Assembly (NCBI RefSeq): GCF_000307855.1
Contig: NZ_AJLR01000040.1
Location: 62,001 to 126,000, forward strand
Source of the DNA: Schinkia azotoformans LMG 9581
GTDB lineage: Bacteria > Bacillota > Bacilli > Bacillales > Bacillaceae_J
DNA: 64,000 nt
Direction: 5' to 3'
Position 1 is the first letter of the stretch; each line of letters opens with the position of its first letter. Positions 1 to 8,862 of the stretch are shown here, one piece after another. The notes under the pieces were generated by a model. It ran no database searches. It saw only the letters and a list, made by a program, of their open reading frames with translations, and was not told the origin of the DNA. The position numbers and the translations under genes were made by a program.

Positions 1-823
1 ATGCAATTAAGAAATTACCGTATACTTTCCAAGGTCTTCCTGTATATTTAGGGAAGATTTCATAAACAGCGATAACGCCCATATAAATGATAGAGTTCGC
101 AAAAATATGTCCAAACGCATAAATCAAGTTTTTAGATAAAAGTGGATCCATCGTAAAGCTAGGATTAAATATATTAATTATACTCATAATTAGTACGGAT
201 GCACCGGAAACTAAAGCAGCTGTGTTAACAATCGTAACCATTGTTCCTGCCACAATTGCAGGAGGAAGCTCTTCCTTCATTGTTTTACCGAAAATGATCG
301 GCCAGCCTAATGCGTTACCAAGATTTCCATATTTTTTAATAATGGCTCTTCCTGTATCAAGGTAAAATAAAAGGAAACCGGTACCGAGAACAGTCATACC
401 TCCAAGGTAGAAAACTGCTCCGGCAGCTCCCCACATTCCACCTGAAATGGCTGGAAGAGGATAAAGGAAAGTCCATGCTGCCGCAAAATCAAAAACGAAA
501 ATACCAATAAGAACCATTACGACTCCCAGAATAGAAAGAACGATATTTGATACAAAAATGGCCTTGCTTAATTTAATATATTGACTTGTGAAATAATACA
601 TGATGGCTGTTCCGGCCAGAGCTCCTGCACCGATCATTCCAGTTCCATGTAGAGTCATAATTTTATAGAAAAAACCATCGGAAATGGTAATTAATTTCCC
701 TTGATTTAATAGCATGATTAAACCCACAACCATCATCAGTAAAATAAGAACGCTGCCCAAAAGGGTCGGAAAAACAACACTTTTTCTTGTTGAACTATTG
801 ACTGTATCAGTAATAGGTCTCAT
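1..823 (-). CDS. Heme-copper oxidase superfamily subunit I, partial (probable CuA-type nitric oxide reductase catalytic subunit)
   Basis: Only the first 274 codons lie in the window; the gene runs off the left edge. The ATG at 823 follows an AAGGGGG ribosome site. The product is strongly hydrophobic with several membrane segments. His59 in TLHGTGMIG fits the low-spin heme ligand of helix II. His239 in AFGHIFANSIIY fits the first CuB/FeB ligand of helix VI. In proton-pumping oxidases this motif is GHPxVY, with a tyrosine four residues after the histidine that is cross-linked to it. Here that position is Asn243, so the oxidase tyrosine is missing, as in NO-reducing members of the superfamily. 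The CuA subunit gene lies 26 bases upstream in the same operon. The family (B-type, ba3-like) is fairly sure; NO reductase rather than oxidase is inference. Confidence 0.75.
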   Translation of the reverse strand, partial: MRPITDTVNSSTRKSVVFPTLLGSVLILLMMVVGLIMLLNQGKLITISDGFFYKIMTLHGTGMIGAGALAGTAIMYYFTSQYIKLSKAIFVSNIVLSILGVVMVLIGIFVFDFAAAWTFLYPLPAISGGMWGAAGAVFYLGGMTVLGTGFLLFYLDTGRAIIKKYGNLGNALGWPIIFGKTMKEELPPAIVAGTMVTIVNTAALVSGASVLIMSIINIFNPSFTMDPLLSKNLIYAFGHIFANSIIYMGVIAVYEIFPKYTGRPWKVYGNFLIA

Positions 824-849
824 ATGACGTTACCCCCTTTAAATAATTA

Positions 850-1368
850 TTATTCTGTTACTGTAATTGTTGCTTGCATTACATGATGGGCAATCCCACA
901 GTACTCCAAGCATAAAACTTTATACGTACCTGGTTTTTTAAATGTTACATAAACTGGATTCGTATATTCAGGCATTGCTTGTGTTTGTGCAACAATTTGC
1001 ATGTTGTCATCATAAATTCCAAAACCATGGTTGACGTCCTTACTTGTTACATTAAAAACAATGGGTTGCCCAACTTTGAATTCATTTTGCGATAATTCGA
1101 AAGCGAATTGCATAGCAGTTGCATCGACTTCAATTTGATTTTCTTGTGCTTTTGCTCTATCAAAAGGAAGATCTTGAAGTGTAATGGTTGTTGCAATACC
1201 AAGCACAACAATTAAACCAAGAAAATAAAATTTTTGAACCGTATGCCCTTTATGTTTTACTGAAGCATACTCTTCTTTTTGACTTGAATTGATTAGTACG
1301 TAAACAAATACTCCAATAATACCAGCGATGAAAATAATGGTCGTAAACCAAGCTGCTTGTTGATACAT
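850..1368 (-). CDS. CuA-binding subunit II of the heme-copper enzyme (electron-entry subunit)
   Basis: 172 residues. Two hydrophobic segments (about 8-28 and 47-64) precede an extracellular cupredoxin domain. The CuA ligands are complete: His114 in VNHGFG, then Cys153, Glu155, Cys157, His161 and Met164 in CLEYCGIAHHVM, with the standard C-x-E-x-C-x3-H-x2-M spacing. The protein should take electrons from a small c-type cytochrome and pass them to the hemes of subunit I, encoded just downstream. It is shorter than aa3-type subunit II and has no fused cytochrome c domain. Two N-terminal membrane segments instead of the single one usual for ba3 oxidases fit a separate subfamily. Start codon is ATG with an AAGGGGG site upstream. 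Confidence 0.85.
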   Translation of the reverse strand: MYQQAAWFTTIIFIAGIIGVFVYVLINSSQKEEYASVKHKGHTVQKFYFLGLIVVLGIATTITLQDLPFDRAKAQENQIEVDATAMQFAFELSQNEFKVGQPIVFNVTSKDVNHGFGIYDDNMQIVAQTQAMPEYTNPVYVTFKKPGTYKVLCLEYCGIAHHVMQATITVTE

Positions 1369-1497
1369 AAATGAACCCCCTTAATAAAAAGTTTTAATAC
1401 AATTCTTCATTTTGTTTTTTTAGGTTTCTTACGTTTTAGAAGTGCACCCCCTACAGTTGCTCTCGAAATAACCATATAAAATTTAAAATACTTCATC

Positions 1498-1528
1498 TGT
1501 AACAAACTTCACAAATTGCTCACAAATT
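1498..1528 (-). promoter_or_regulatory. Direct TTTGTGA-like repeats, candidate ResD sites
   Basis: On the minus strand, about 130-160 bases before the subunit II start, the sequence carries TTTGTGAGC, TTTGTGAAG and TTTGTTACA as three direct repeats spaced 11 and 9 bases apart. TTTGTGAAT is the motif reported for the ResD response regulator of Bacillus under oxygen limitation and NO. The position and function fit, but the motif is short and the DNA AT-rich, so this is only a candidate. Confidence 0.35.
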
Positions 1529-1595
1529 TTACAGTAATTTACATTTTTATAAATAGAGTAATAAAAACTATCGTAATAGTGTTAAATACGCGAAA

Positions 1596-1628
1596 AAACC
1601 GTCTGTACAATTTTTGACAGACGGTTTA
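1596..1628 (-). terminator. Rho-independent terminator of the HxlR gene
   Basis: Inverted repeat AAACCGTCTGT / ACAGACGGTTT with a short loop. On the minus strand it is followed by a run of T, 17 bases after the stop codon of the regulator gene. Confidence 0.8.
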
Positions 1629-1644
1629 TCATTTATTTATATTC

Positions 1645-1974
1645 TTATTTTTCATCTAAGTTACTATGATCCATGGAATTTTCTGCCCAATACTGAATCG
1701 CTTTAATAATAGGTTCCATCTCTCTACCACGTTTTGTTAACTCGTATTCGATGCGTACCGGAATTTCAGGATAGACATTTCTCGTTACAACACCCCATTT
1801 TTCTAATTCCTTTAGCCTTTCAGAAAGAAGTTTCCCACTGATTGGTAAACTTGATTCCATCTCTCCAAATCGTTGGGGTCCAACTAGTAATTGAGAAATA
1901 ATAAGTCCCATCCACCGTTTTCCTAATAATTGCATAGCTGCTTCAAATTTAGGGCAGAGTTCATAATTACTCAT
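1645..1974 (-). CDS. HxlR-family winged-helix transcriptional regulator
   Basis: 109 residues, the normal length for this DUF24/HxlR family. The core LGKRWMGLIISQLL ... PISGKLLSERLKELEKWGVV is the typical winged helix with the recognition helix at about residues 45-60. Cys7 sits where the redox-sensing cysteine of YodB/HypR-type members is found, so electrophile or redox sensing is possible but unproven. It has its own terminator and is transcribed toward the CuA enzyme operon, so it may act on itself or a distant target. ATG start with an AGAGGTGA site. Confidence 0.85.
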   Translation of the reverse strand: MSNYELCPKFEAAMQLLGKRWMGLIISQLLVGPQRFGEMESSLPISGKLLSERLKELEKWGVVTRNVYPEIPVRIEYELTKRGREMEPIIKAIQYWAENSMDHSNLDEK

Positions 1975-2462
1975 AAAAATTCACCTCTACCTTTATTATA
2001 AACAAAAAGTAATGTTGTTACCATATTTCAATAATAAATATAATAACTAATTAATATGAAATAACTAAAGGTCACTATATATTGTATAAAATATACACAA
2101 TTACACTTAAGCAGAAGCAAGTAATGAAGAAAGATTTACTTCGCTCAATCCAGATTTCTTTTGCTTTTTTTCGTTCATAGATTCTATGGTTACGAATACT
2201 ATTTCTGCGGCTTTCCATCTTCGAAAACTCCCTTCATACATATTAAGGTATAAATTGAAATCTTTGTTATAATCATTTTAACACTGAAAAATTCAACTTT
2301 TGTCGTCGTTTTAGGAATAATTTTTGAAATATAAAATATGAAATTTTTGTAAAATATTTCTAAATGGACTATTTTAATTGTTTATTATTCTGTAAAATAA
2401 TGAAAGAAAATATAAATATCAAAAGTAAAAAAAACTAAGACATATTATTGGAGAAAAATAGA
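1975..2462. other. Intergenic region without a recognisable gene
   Basis: About 490 AT-rich bases between two divergent genes. I see no open frame with a ribosome site, no RNA family and no clear repeat. It presumably holds the promoters of the HxlR and diguanylate cyclase genes. Confidence 0.5.
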
Positions 2463-3821
2463 ATGAAATTTTTAAATTTCGGGAGAATTGGCAGGAAACT
2501 CTTAATTACTACTAGTATTTCTGCGATTGTTTTCTTTATCTATGTATTTTTTAGTTACTTGGAAATCGATCATCAATTTTCAACAAATGCAAGATTACAG
2601 ATAGAGATTGATGAACTTCAAAATTCACTACATATTTTATACGTATCATTATTAAACCAAGAAAGTGCACAAAGTGGTTATCATTTAACAAAGGAAACTA
2701 CTTTTTTGGATTCTTTTGAAAAAAGTACAGAAGAATACAATAATGCAACAGATTTTCTTATCGGAAAGCTTGAAACACAGCCCCCAAATATTAAAAAGTC
2801 AATTGAAGATGTTATCAAAAAAGGACAGTCATGGCATGAGGAATATGGTGCTCCTTTAATTACGATGACTAAAAACGGAGAACAGCCTACGGTGGAGTTA
2901 TATAAAGAATCTAAGGCATCGTTTGATGACTTCCGCCAATCACTTCATGAAGCAGAAATCGTCGCCGCAACATTAAGAGATACATACCGAAATACTTACA
3001 AAGACAAAATTTCCGAAGCAAGAAACACATTATTTATTATTTCGATTTTACTCATTATTCTTAATGTACTTATCATTAACAGACAAACAAAATCGATTAT
3101 TCAACCCGTTCTATTATTAAATAATAGTGTGAAGGCCTACACAAGAAAAGATTTTACAGTTGGAATACCTCCATATAAAAGGGAAGATGAATTAGCTGAA
3201 CTCATTCGAAATATAAATACGATGAGAATAGAATTACATGAAAAATTCTCATCAATGGAATCCTTAGTCGACCTGGATGGCCATACCGGTATATACAATC
3301 GACGGTATTTTGATCAAACATTAGAATTGGAATGGGCCAATGCTAGATATTATTCAAAAGTGATTTCACTCATTTTATTTGATATTGATTATTTTAAAAA
3401 TTACAATGATACCTTTGGTCATTTGGAAGGTGACAAGTGCTTAAAAAATATCTCCAGGCAATTGTGCGAGCTATATGGTGATTCATCGGATATTGTAGCC
3501 AGGTTCGGTGGAGAGGAGTTTGCTATTATTCTACCGGATCAAAGTGAAGAGGTTGCGTTAACAAAAGCTGAAACCTTAAGAAAAATGATTTTGGATTTAA
3601 AGATTTTACACCCAACCTCAGAGGTTAATAAATTTGTTACGATTAGTGTTGGTGTTGCAACAATGACTCCGTCCAATGGAAATAGAAGATCAACCCATTT
3701 AATTTCCCTGGCAGATCAAGCCTTGTACCATGCAAAGGAAAATGGAAGAAATCAAGTGACCCAATATAGCGATATTACAACCGATAATTCACCGGGATTG
3801 AAACAAAAAATTGTCCAATAA
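2463..3821 (+). CDS. Membrane-bound diguanylate cyclase (CHASE3-like sensor, GGDEF)
   Basis: 452 residues from the ATG at 2463. A TTG 15 bases upstream is in frame, but it lies inside the ribosome site TTGGAG, so the ATG is preferred. One membrane helix at about 12-32, an extracytoplasmic helical CHASE3-like domain, a second helix at about 185-205, a HAMP-like linker, then a GGDEF domain. The active site is intact: RFGGEEFAIILPD, preceded by DIDYFKNYNDTFGHLEGD, the metal- and nucleotide-binding part. It should make cyclic di-GMP in response to an external signal. A PilZ receptor gene is at 56611-57012. No EAL domain is fused. Confidence 0.9.
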   Translation: MKFLNFGRIGRKLLITTSISAIVFFIYVFFSYLEIDHQFSTNARLQIEIDELQNSLHILYVSLLNQESAQSGYHLTKETTFLDSFEKSTEEYNNATDFLIGKLETQPPNIKKSIEDVIKKGQSWHEEYGAPLITMTKNGEQPTVELYKESKASFDDFRQSLHEAEIVAATLRDTYRNTYKDKISEARNTLFIISILLIILNVLIINRQTKSIIQPVLLLNNSVKAYTRKDFTVGIPPYKREDELAELIRNINTMRIELHEKFSSMESLVDLDGHTGIYNRRYFDQTLELEWANARYYSKVISLILFDIDYFKNYNDTFGHLEGDKCLKNISRQLCELYGDSSDIVARFGGEEFAIILPDQSEEVALTKAETLRKMILDLKILHPTSEVNKFVTISVGVATMTPSNGNRRSTHLISLADQALYHAKENGRNQVTQYSDITTDNSPGLKQKIVQ

Positions 3822-3828
3822 AAATAAA

Positions 3829-3865
3829 TAGCACTTTTTCGCTTTAGAAGTGCGAAAAAGTGCTA
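3829..3865. terminator. Long hairpin between convergent genes
   Basis: A 14-base stem, TAGCACTTTTTCGC with its complement GCGAAAAAGTGCTA, closes a nine-base loop just after the diguanylate cyclase stop codon. It overlaps the stop codon of the convergent zinc-ribbon gene. There is no long T run outside the stem, so termination efficiency is uncertain. Confidence 0.6.
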
Positions 3866-4081
3866 TAGTAGCCCGTGCTGCCTAAAAACTGTTTCAAATC
3901 CGCATTTTGCACAAAAAGCCGCGTCAGGCCTATTTGTGTGCCCACAACAGTGTTTGCCACTCGTTTTAGAATCTGAACAGCGATTAATTAACGGTGCTCC
4001 GCATCGAACACAAAATTGATCTTTTTCTTCGGCAAGATGATGGCATCTTATGCAATGTTTTTCTTCTTTTTGATCACTCAA
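3863..4081 (-). CDS. Small double zinc-ribbon protein
   Basis: 72 residues with two zinc-ribbon knuckle pairs: CIRCHH and CVRCGAP, then CCGH and CAKCGFE. Each pair could hold one zinc. The start is TTG, chosen for the GGTGATGGGG site directly upstream; no ATG fits the frame. It is downstream of the GerP-like genes on the same strand, seven bases from the nearest one, and may be co-transcribed with them. The function is unknown; such proteins often bind nucleic acid or act as structural scaffolds. Confidence 0.65.
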   Translation of the reverse strand: MSDQKEEKHCIRCHHLAEEKDQFCVRCGAPLINRCSDSKTSGKHCCGHTNRPDAAFCAKCGFETVFRQHGLL

Positions 4082-4088
4082 GGCCCCA

Positions 4089-4583
4089 TCACCCTATTTC
4101 TGTAGTTGGTGAAAAGTTTATTAAGCGCTGTTGCACTGGTGCATCAATGATATCATCATCTTTGATGACATTTAGGCTGTCCGCTAAGACATTATCTCCA
4201 ATAAATTGTCCGTTCCCCAAGTTGCCTTTTATTTGAGATGCCCACCCGGATTGAGTGCTTTCCCCAATTGATATTGTCGAATTTGTATCAAGAAGATCAA
4301 CCTTAATTTCATTAAAATTTATATTAATATCACTATCAGAGGTTTTTATGTTATTTTCAATCCACATGCTGTTATTGACCATTGGGGTATCGACATTGTC
4401 ATCATCAGATACAATGGAAATAAAATTTTCTAATTTATTTTGATTACCAACTTCCCCTAACCCTGAATTCAATTTGATTTGGGACCGCCAGCCGTTCATA
4501 ATATTCGATTGCGAGATGAAAATCCCTGATGAAGATTCAATTGAGGTTACTTGAATATCACCTAGATCAAATTGGACTCTCAT
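4089..4583 (-). CDS. GerPA/GerPF-like spore protein with two internal repeats
   Basis: 164 residues, rich in Asn, Asp, Ile and Ser and without cysteine. Two copies of a roughly 75-residue module are visible: one near residues 8-70 (SSGIFISQSNIMNGWRSQIK ... DDDNVDTP) and one near 90-155 (NSTISIGESTQSGWASQIK ... KDDDIIDAP). The pattern of an I-G-x-x-x-Q-x-G-W-x-S-x-x-K block, a short G-x-G block and a terminal D-D-x-I-D-x-P resembles spore germination proteins of the GerPA/GerPF superfamily, which help germinants cross the coat. The single-module gene upstream is a paralogue. ATG start with a strong AAGGGGGG site. The family link comes from pattern only, without a database match. Confidence 0.6.
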   Translation of the reverse strand: MRVQFDLGDIQVTSIESSSGIFISQSNIMNGWRSQIKLNSGLGEVGNQNKLENFISIVSDDDNVDTPMVNNSMWIENNIKTSDSDININFNEIKVDLLDTNSTISIGESTQSGWASQIKGNLGNGQFIGDNVLADSLNVIKDDDIIDAPVQQRLINFSPTTEIG

Positions 4584-4595
4584 AGTGTACCCCCC

Positions 4596-4841
4596 TTAAA
4601 GTGCTTGAGTTTGGTTTGATGGGACAACATCATTATCAGACACTGGCATATCAATGACATCGTTATCAACAATATTAATGATCATATTTATTTCAGCAGT
4701 ATTGCCGATAGCCTGACCAGTTCCAAAATTTTGCTTTTGATGTGAATTCCAGCTTGATTGCAAATTTTCACCGATTGCAACCGCTGCATTTGTATTTTGA
4801 GAGTTGATGACGATAGAAACAAAGTTAATGGCAATTGCCAT
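4596..4841 (-). CDS. GerPA/GerPF-like spore protein, single module
   Basis: 81 residues. It carries one copy of the module seen twice in the next gene: NAAVAIGENLQSSWNSHQK, then NFGTGQAIGN, then IVDNDVIDMPV. It lies 12 bases upstream of the two-module gene on the same strand, so the pair probably arose by duplication and forms an operon. ATG start with a GGTGAT site. Expected to be a small spore-coat or germination protein made late in sporulation; no sporulation promoter was identified with confidence. Confidence 0.6.
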   Translation of the reverse strand: MAIAINFVSIVINSQNTNAAVAIGENLQSSWNSHQKQNFGTGQAIGNTAEINMIINIVDNDVIDMPVSDNDVVPSNQTQAL

Positions 4842-4933
4842 AACAAGATCACCCTAACATGTTTTGGTATTATATCTTATGCAATACTTTATTGAAAAAG
4901 TACGTAACTAAACGGTCGCTTCGACCGGACATC

Positions 4934-5428
4934 CTATAAATTCAAATCAATTTCCGTAAATTGAAGGTCATCAGCTTTAGGTATTTTAATCTGAAGGATA
5001 CCATTTTTATAATTAATTTTCGCCCCCCGCTGCTGAACAATAGCAGGTAATAGTACTTTATGCTTGTCGCCAATATTTGGAATATCCTTTAAAATGAGTT
5101 GATTTGAATTGTAAAATATTTTTCCGGCCTTAATATCATTTTTATTATTTAGCGGGAAGTGGACAAAGACATCTTCGTGCGACTCAAATACCTTTATTTC
5201 AATGGGTTCATTTTTATGTTGAGCACTAGTAGGATTTTTTGTAGGTTCTTTATTCGTTAGGGTGGATGGTTTTTGCTCCCTTGATTTCACATCCGTTTGC
5301 GGGGAAGATTGAAAAGGAACATGACTTGATAGAATTTTTTTAATAAAATCTTCAACCTCATTCGGTTTAACATTTGTAAATTGTTTTATATACTCCTGCA
5401 GGTTTCCGTTAAGATTCCAAGGGAACAT
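4934..5428 (-). CDS. Alpha-crystallin-like spore coat/germination protein (GerT/CotM type)
   Basis: 164 residues from the ATG at 5428, which has GGGAG nine bases upstream; two in-frame GTG codons just before it are less well placed. The N-terminus MFPWNLNGNLQEYIKQF is followed by a helical segment, a low-complexity linker rich in Pro, Thr, Lys and Ser (about 42-72), and a beta-rich C-terminal domain of Hsp20 type (about 75-164). In Bacillus, proteins with this MFPW start and Hsp20-like end (GerT, CotM and relatives) are spore-coat proteins, some needed for germination. Its position beside the GerP-like genes supports that. It lacks the C-terminal I-x-I motif of true small heat-shock chaperones. 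Confidence 0.6.
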   Translation of the reverse strand: MFPWNLNGNLQEYIKQFTNVKPNEVEDFIKKILSSHVPFQSSPQTDVKSREQKPSTLTNKEPTKNPTSAQHKNEPIEIKVFESHEDVFVHFPLNNKNDIKAGKIFYNSNQLILKDIPNIGDKHKVLLPAIVQQRGAKINYKNGILQIKIPKADDLQFTEIDLNL

Positions 5429-5592
5429 CACCACTCACTCCCTTCAGACCCTTGTTATCTTTATATGTATGCTAAAAAATTATTTTTTTTCAACAAAGTT
5501 TTGCTTTACCGGGTAATTGTTATAGCACCTATGATGCTAGAAATTGTGATATGATAATATATACGATTGAGACTCACAGCTGAGGTGATGAA

Positions 5593-7380
5593 ATGCTTCA
5601 AGAAGCACAAAAAATATTAAAGACTTATTTCGGTTATTCCTCATTTCGAACAGGGCAAGAAGAGATCATCTACCAAATTCTCCAAAAGCAAGATACACTT
5701 GGTATTTTACCAACTGGGGGAGGGAAATCCCTTTGTTACCAAGTGCCTGCATTACTTGCAGAGGGCGTGACCATTGTAATATCTCCATTAATTTCCTTAA
5801 TGAAAGATCAAGTTGATCAACTTCAGCAGGCTGGCATATCTGCTACGTTTCTAAATAGCTCCATTGATGCTTTTGAAATGGAGGAAAGGGTAAGAGATGC
5901 TATTCATGGGAAATACAAGCTTCTTTATATTGCCCCGGAGCGTCTAGAGACTCCAAATTTTCGAGCGGTACTGGAAAGGATTCCAATTTCAATTGTCGCT
6001 GTTGATGAAGCGCATTGTATTTCGCAATGGGGACACGATTTTCGGCTAAGCTATCGATTAATTTACCAAATGATCGAAGGTTTGAGGGTAAAGCCAACTG
6101 TAGTTGCGCTCACAGCGACAGCCACGCCAATTGTAATGGAAGATATCCGTGAACAGCTTCGTATCCCTCGGGAAAATACTGTTGTAACCGGATTTAAACG
6201 TGAGAATTTAACTTTCTCTGTTGTAAAAGGCCAGGAAAAACGTTCATTTATTTTAAAATATATTCAAGACCGCCCCAATCAGTCGGGAATTATTTATGCC
6301 GCAACGAGAAAAGAAGTCGATCAGCTCCATGAATTTCTACTGCAAAAAGGAATTAAAGCAGGAAAATATCATGCCGGACTCAGTGAAGAAGAGCGCAATC
6401 ATGCACAGGATCAATTTATTTTTGAAAAAATAGCCGTGATGGTCGCAACCAACGCTTTTGGAATGGGCATTGATGCCTCAAATGTCCGCTTTGTTATCCA
6501 CCACAATCTTCCGAAAAACATGGAATCCTATTATCAGGAAGCAGGCAGGGCCGGTAGGGATGGGGAACGAAGTGAATGTATTTTATTATTTACACCGTAT
6601 GATATTCAGCTTCAAAAGTTTTTGATAGAGCAATCGCTTTTGGACGAATCCGCTAAACAGATCGAATACGAACGACTTCAAAAAATGACTGACTACTGTC
6701 ATACCGAGCTTTGTCTCCAACGCTATATTGTCGAATATTTTGGGGACCATTATGAAGAAGAAACATGTGGGACATGTCAAAACTGTACGGACAATCGGGA
6801 AAAAATAGATATCACAACCGAAGCACAAATGATTTTTTCTTGTATAAAAAGAATGGACGAGCGCTTCGGGAAAACCCTTGTTGCCCAAGTATTAAAGGGC
6901 TCGAAAAATAAGCGGATCATCGAAATGCATCTACAAAAACTATCAACTTATGGTTTACTAAAAAATCGAACAGAAAAAGATATTGCTAACTTGATTGATT
7001 TTCTAATTGCAGAAGGGTATTGCAAGTTAACAAACAGCCAATATCCAACCGTGGGCTTAACAAATAAAGTTGTACCCGTATTAAAAGGGGAGCAGAAGGT
7101 ATACAAAAAAGAGCAGGCGATAAGACATCTGCTCGATGCCAATGATGAGTTATTTGAAATTTTACGCACGGTTCGAAAAGAAATTGCCGACCGCGAGAAA
7201 GTTCCGCCTTACATCGTTTTCTCAGATAGCACCCTCCGGGACATGTGTGCAAAATGTCCGGAAGATGAAGCAGCGATGTTATCTGTAAAAGGGGTTGCCG
7301 AAACGAAGTTAGAGCGGTACGGCCGTGAGTTTTTAGCTGCCATCACGGAGTATTTGAAAGGGGTCTCTGTTCCAAGGTAA
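5593..7380 (+). CDS. recQ: ATP-dependent DNA helicase RecQ
   Basis: 595 residues. The full superfamily 2 helicase core is visible: motif [13 protein letters not shown], motif [17 protein letters not shown], motif [11 protein letters not shown], and motif [17 protein letters not shown] RecQ-type zinc domain ([15 protein letters not shown] ... CGTCQNC) and a winged helix follow. The C-terminal 80 residues look like an HRDC domain. It unwinds DNA 3'-5' in recombination and repair of stalled forks. Bacillus usually has a short (RecS) and a long RecQ; this HRDC-containing length fits the long type. ATG start with a GAGGTGATG site. Confidence 0.95.
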   Translation: MLQEAQKILKTYFGYSSFRTGQEEIIYQILQKQDTLGILPTGGGKSLCYQVPALLAEGVTIVISPLISLMKDQVDQLQQAGISATFLNSSIDAFEMEERVRDAIHGKYKLLYIAPERLETPNFRAVLERIPISIVAVDEAHCISQWGHDFRLSYRLIYQMIEGLRVKPTVVALTATATPIVMEDIREQLRIPRENTVVTGFKRENLTFSVVKGQEKRSFILKYIQDRPNQSGIIYAATRKEVDQLHEFLLQKGIKAGKYHAGLSEEERNHAQDQFIFEKIAVMVATNAFGMGIDASNVRFVIHHNLPKNMESYYQEAGRAGRDGERSECILLFTPYDIQLQKFLIEQSLLDESAKQIEYERLQKMTDYCHTELCLQRYIVEYFGDHYEEETCGTCQNCTDNREKIDITTEAQMIFSCIKRMDERFGKTLVAQVLKGSKNKRIIEMHLQKLSTYGLLKNRTEKDIANLIDFLIAEGYCKLTNSQYPTVGLTNKVVPVLKGEQKVYKKEQAIRHLLDANDELFEILRTVRKEIADREKVPPYIVFSDSTLRDMCAKCPEDEAAMLSVKGVAETKLERYGREFLAAITEYLKGVSVPR

Positions 7381-7389
7381 ATAGTAATG

Positions 7390-7420
7390 GGAGCTGTTGC
7401 TTTATCTCACAGCTCCTTTT
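7390..7420. terminator. Bidirectional terminator between recQ and the acetyltransferase gene
   Basis: GGAGCTGT and ACAGCTCC form the stem, followed by TTTT on the plus strand. It starts ten bases after the recQ stop codon and overlaps the last codons of the convergent gene. Confidence 0.75.
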
Positions 7421-7844
7421 CCATTAACATGGTAACCTCTTTAAATCCAAGCTTCTCGTACATATTTTTCGCCGAATTCCCAGCAAATACATTCAACTGT
7501 ACGGATTTCATCCCTGCCTGTTTAAGCTGGTCCATAGCTTCTTTCATTAGGATTTTCCCAACCCCATTCTTCCGATAGGGCGGGAATACATAAAGTTCAT
7601 AAAGAAAACCAACCGGGTTATTTTTATAAAAATTCTGGTCGAATCCCAACAAAATCCAGCCCATTACTTCCCAACCATGTTGGGCAATCAGATAATAACC
7701 ACCATGAGAAAGAACCTTTGAAACCATATCATGTGTCATATGTAAATTACTTTCCATATAACCCGCTGAAAGTTCTTCAGTCAATGATAAAGACCATTGA
7801 AATAAATGATTTATTTCATATTCGTTAGCCCTTCTAATAATCAT
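7407..7844 (-). CDS. GNAT-family N-acetyltransferase
   Basis: 145 residues from the ATG at 7844, chosen because AGGGTGG lies about nine bases upstream; the frame stays open for 31 more codons without a better site. The GNAT fold is shown by the strand FLYELYVFPPYRKNGVGKIL, with the acetyl-CoA pyrophosphate loop R-K-N-G-V-G-K, and by the later NVFAGNSAKNMYEKLGF. The acceptor substrate cannot be told from sequence. It is alone between recQ and a broken gene. Confidence 0.85.
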   Translation of the reverse strand: MIIRRANEYEINHLFQWSLSLTEELSAGYMESNLHMTHDMVSKVLSHGGYYLIAQHGWEVMGWILLGFDQNFYKNNPVGFLYELYVFPPYRKNGVGKILMKEAMDQLKQAGMKSVQLNVFAGNSAKNMYEKLGFKEVTMLMEKEL

Positions 7845-8122
7845 TTTTTGAAACCACCCTATTATTTTGTACATCCCTGTATGGGAAAAATATTCACGGT
7901 ATAGTAAATGATATTTAAAGAAATTGGTTACCTGCAAAATGGTAAGGTACGTATGAAAATACGGGAAAAAGCAGGATTCACTGTGATATATACCATAGAC
8001 TAAAAATACTTATTTGAAATAATGTTTGTATCGCACTGTTCAGTTGGTATAAGTGTTAATACTATTATTACAGTTGGAATATTCAGTAATTACATTTTGT
8101 CTATAATAGGGGGAATAATTGA

Positions 8123-8802
8123 ATGAAAATCGCAATATTATCCGACATTCACGAAGGACTTAACCGCAAAAAACAAGGATTGATATCATGACATTATTAA
8201 ATAATTGGCTCGATGCGAACCAGCCAGATGTATTTATTATAAGTGGTGACATGACAGCAGGTCCTGAAAAAAGTCTTAATCTGTTGAATCAACTTCAAAA
8301 TTCAAATCTGCAAATTAAAATAATATTTGTTCATGGGAACCATGATGTTTATTATGGAGATTCAACTCAAGCATATGAAATTTTGCTTAAGTTCCCAGGT
8401 AATCTTGGTAATGGACCAATTAAATTGGATGATAATTGGGTAGTCATCGGTGAAGGTGGTTGGTATGATTATACATTTGGAATGAAGGACTATAATGCCG
8501 AACATTATGCTCTCGGAACATTCGGTAATTTTACATGGCCTGATAAAACCTATGCCAATTGGCCGATGGATGACCAAAATTTGACGGATTATTATGTTGA
8601 AAAAATTGAGAAATGGCTACAAGAGTATGAAGGAAAAAATATTATTATGGTTACGCATTATGAAGGAAAAAATATTATTATGGTTACGCATTATGAAGGA
8701 ATTGAAATAATCTGCAACCCATTAGGCTACTATCCCCATGAATGGAACCATAGTTCCCCGGAAAAAGAGATCCATTCAACAATAAAAGTTATTGTCATTT
8801 AA
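8123..8802 (+). pseudogene. Metallophosphoesterase, broken by frameshift and internal deletion
   Basis: The reading begins at the ATG at 8123 with MKIAILSDIHEGLN, which carries the first metal motif D-x-H. It meets a stop at about 8188. The rest of the family sequence continues in another frame from about 8188: SGDMT, HGNHDVYYGD and IIMVTH are the next metal motifs. Between IIMVTH and the conserved end ICNPLGYYPHEWNHSS, the segment that should hold the final G-H-T-H metal ligands is missing. In its place is a perfect 33-base tandem duplication. A frameshift plus loss of an active-site segment makes function very unlikely. Confidence 0.8.
8626..8700 (+). repeat. 33-bp perfect tandem duplication inside the metallophosphoesterase remnant
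   Basis: Two identical 33-base units start at 8626 and 8659, with a nine-base third start at 8692. Each encodes YEGKNIIMVTH. The duplication sits where the gene has lost its G-H-T-H segment, so both changes may come from one slippage or recombination event. Confidence 0.9.
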
Positions 8803-8862
8803 AGTTATATTATGTAAATGGTCAAAGAAAAACGATGGATGTCGCCCCGTTTATCGAAAAAA

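Noticed and set aside
3994-4443. Plus-strand open frames opposite the zinc-ribbon and GerP-like genes
   Set aside because: They have no ribosome sites and are shadows of the minus-strand genes.
8123-8190. UGA in the metallophosphoesterase start as another selenocysteine
   Set aside because: After that TGA the same frame soon meets another stop, while the family sequence continues in a different frame, so it is a frameshift.
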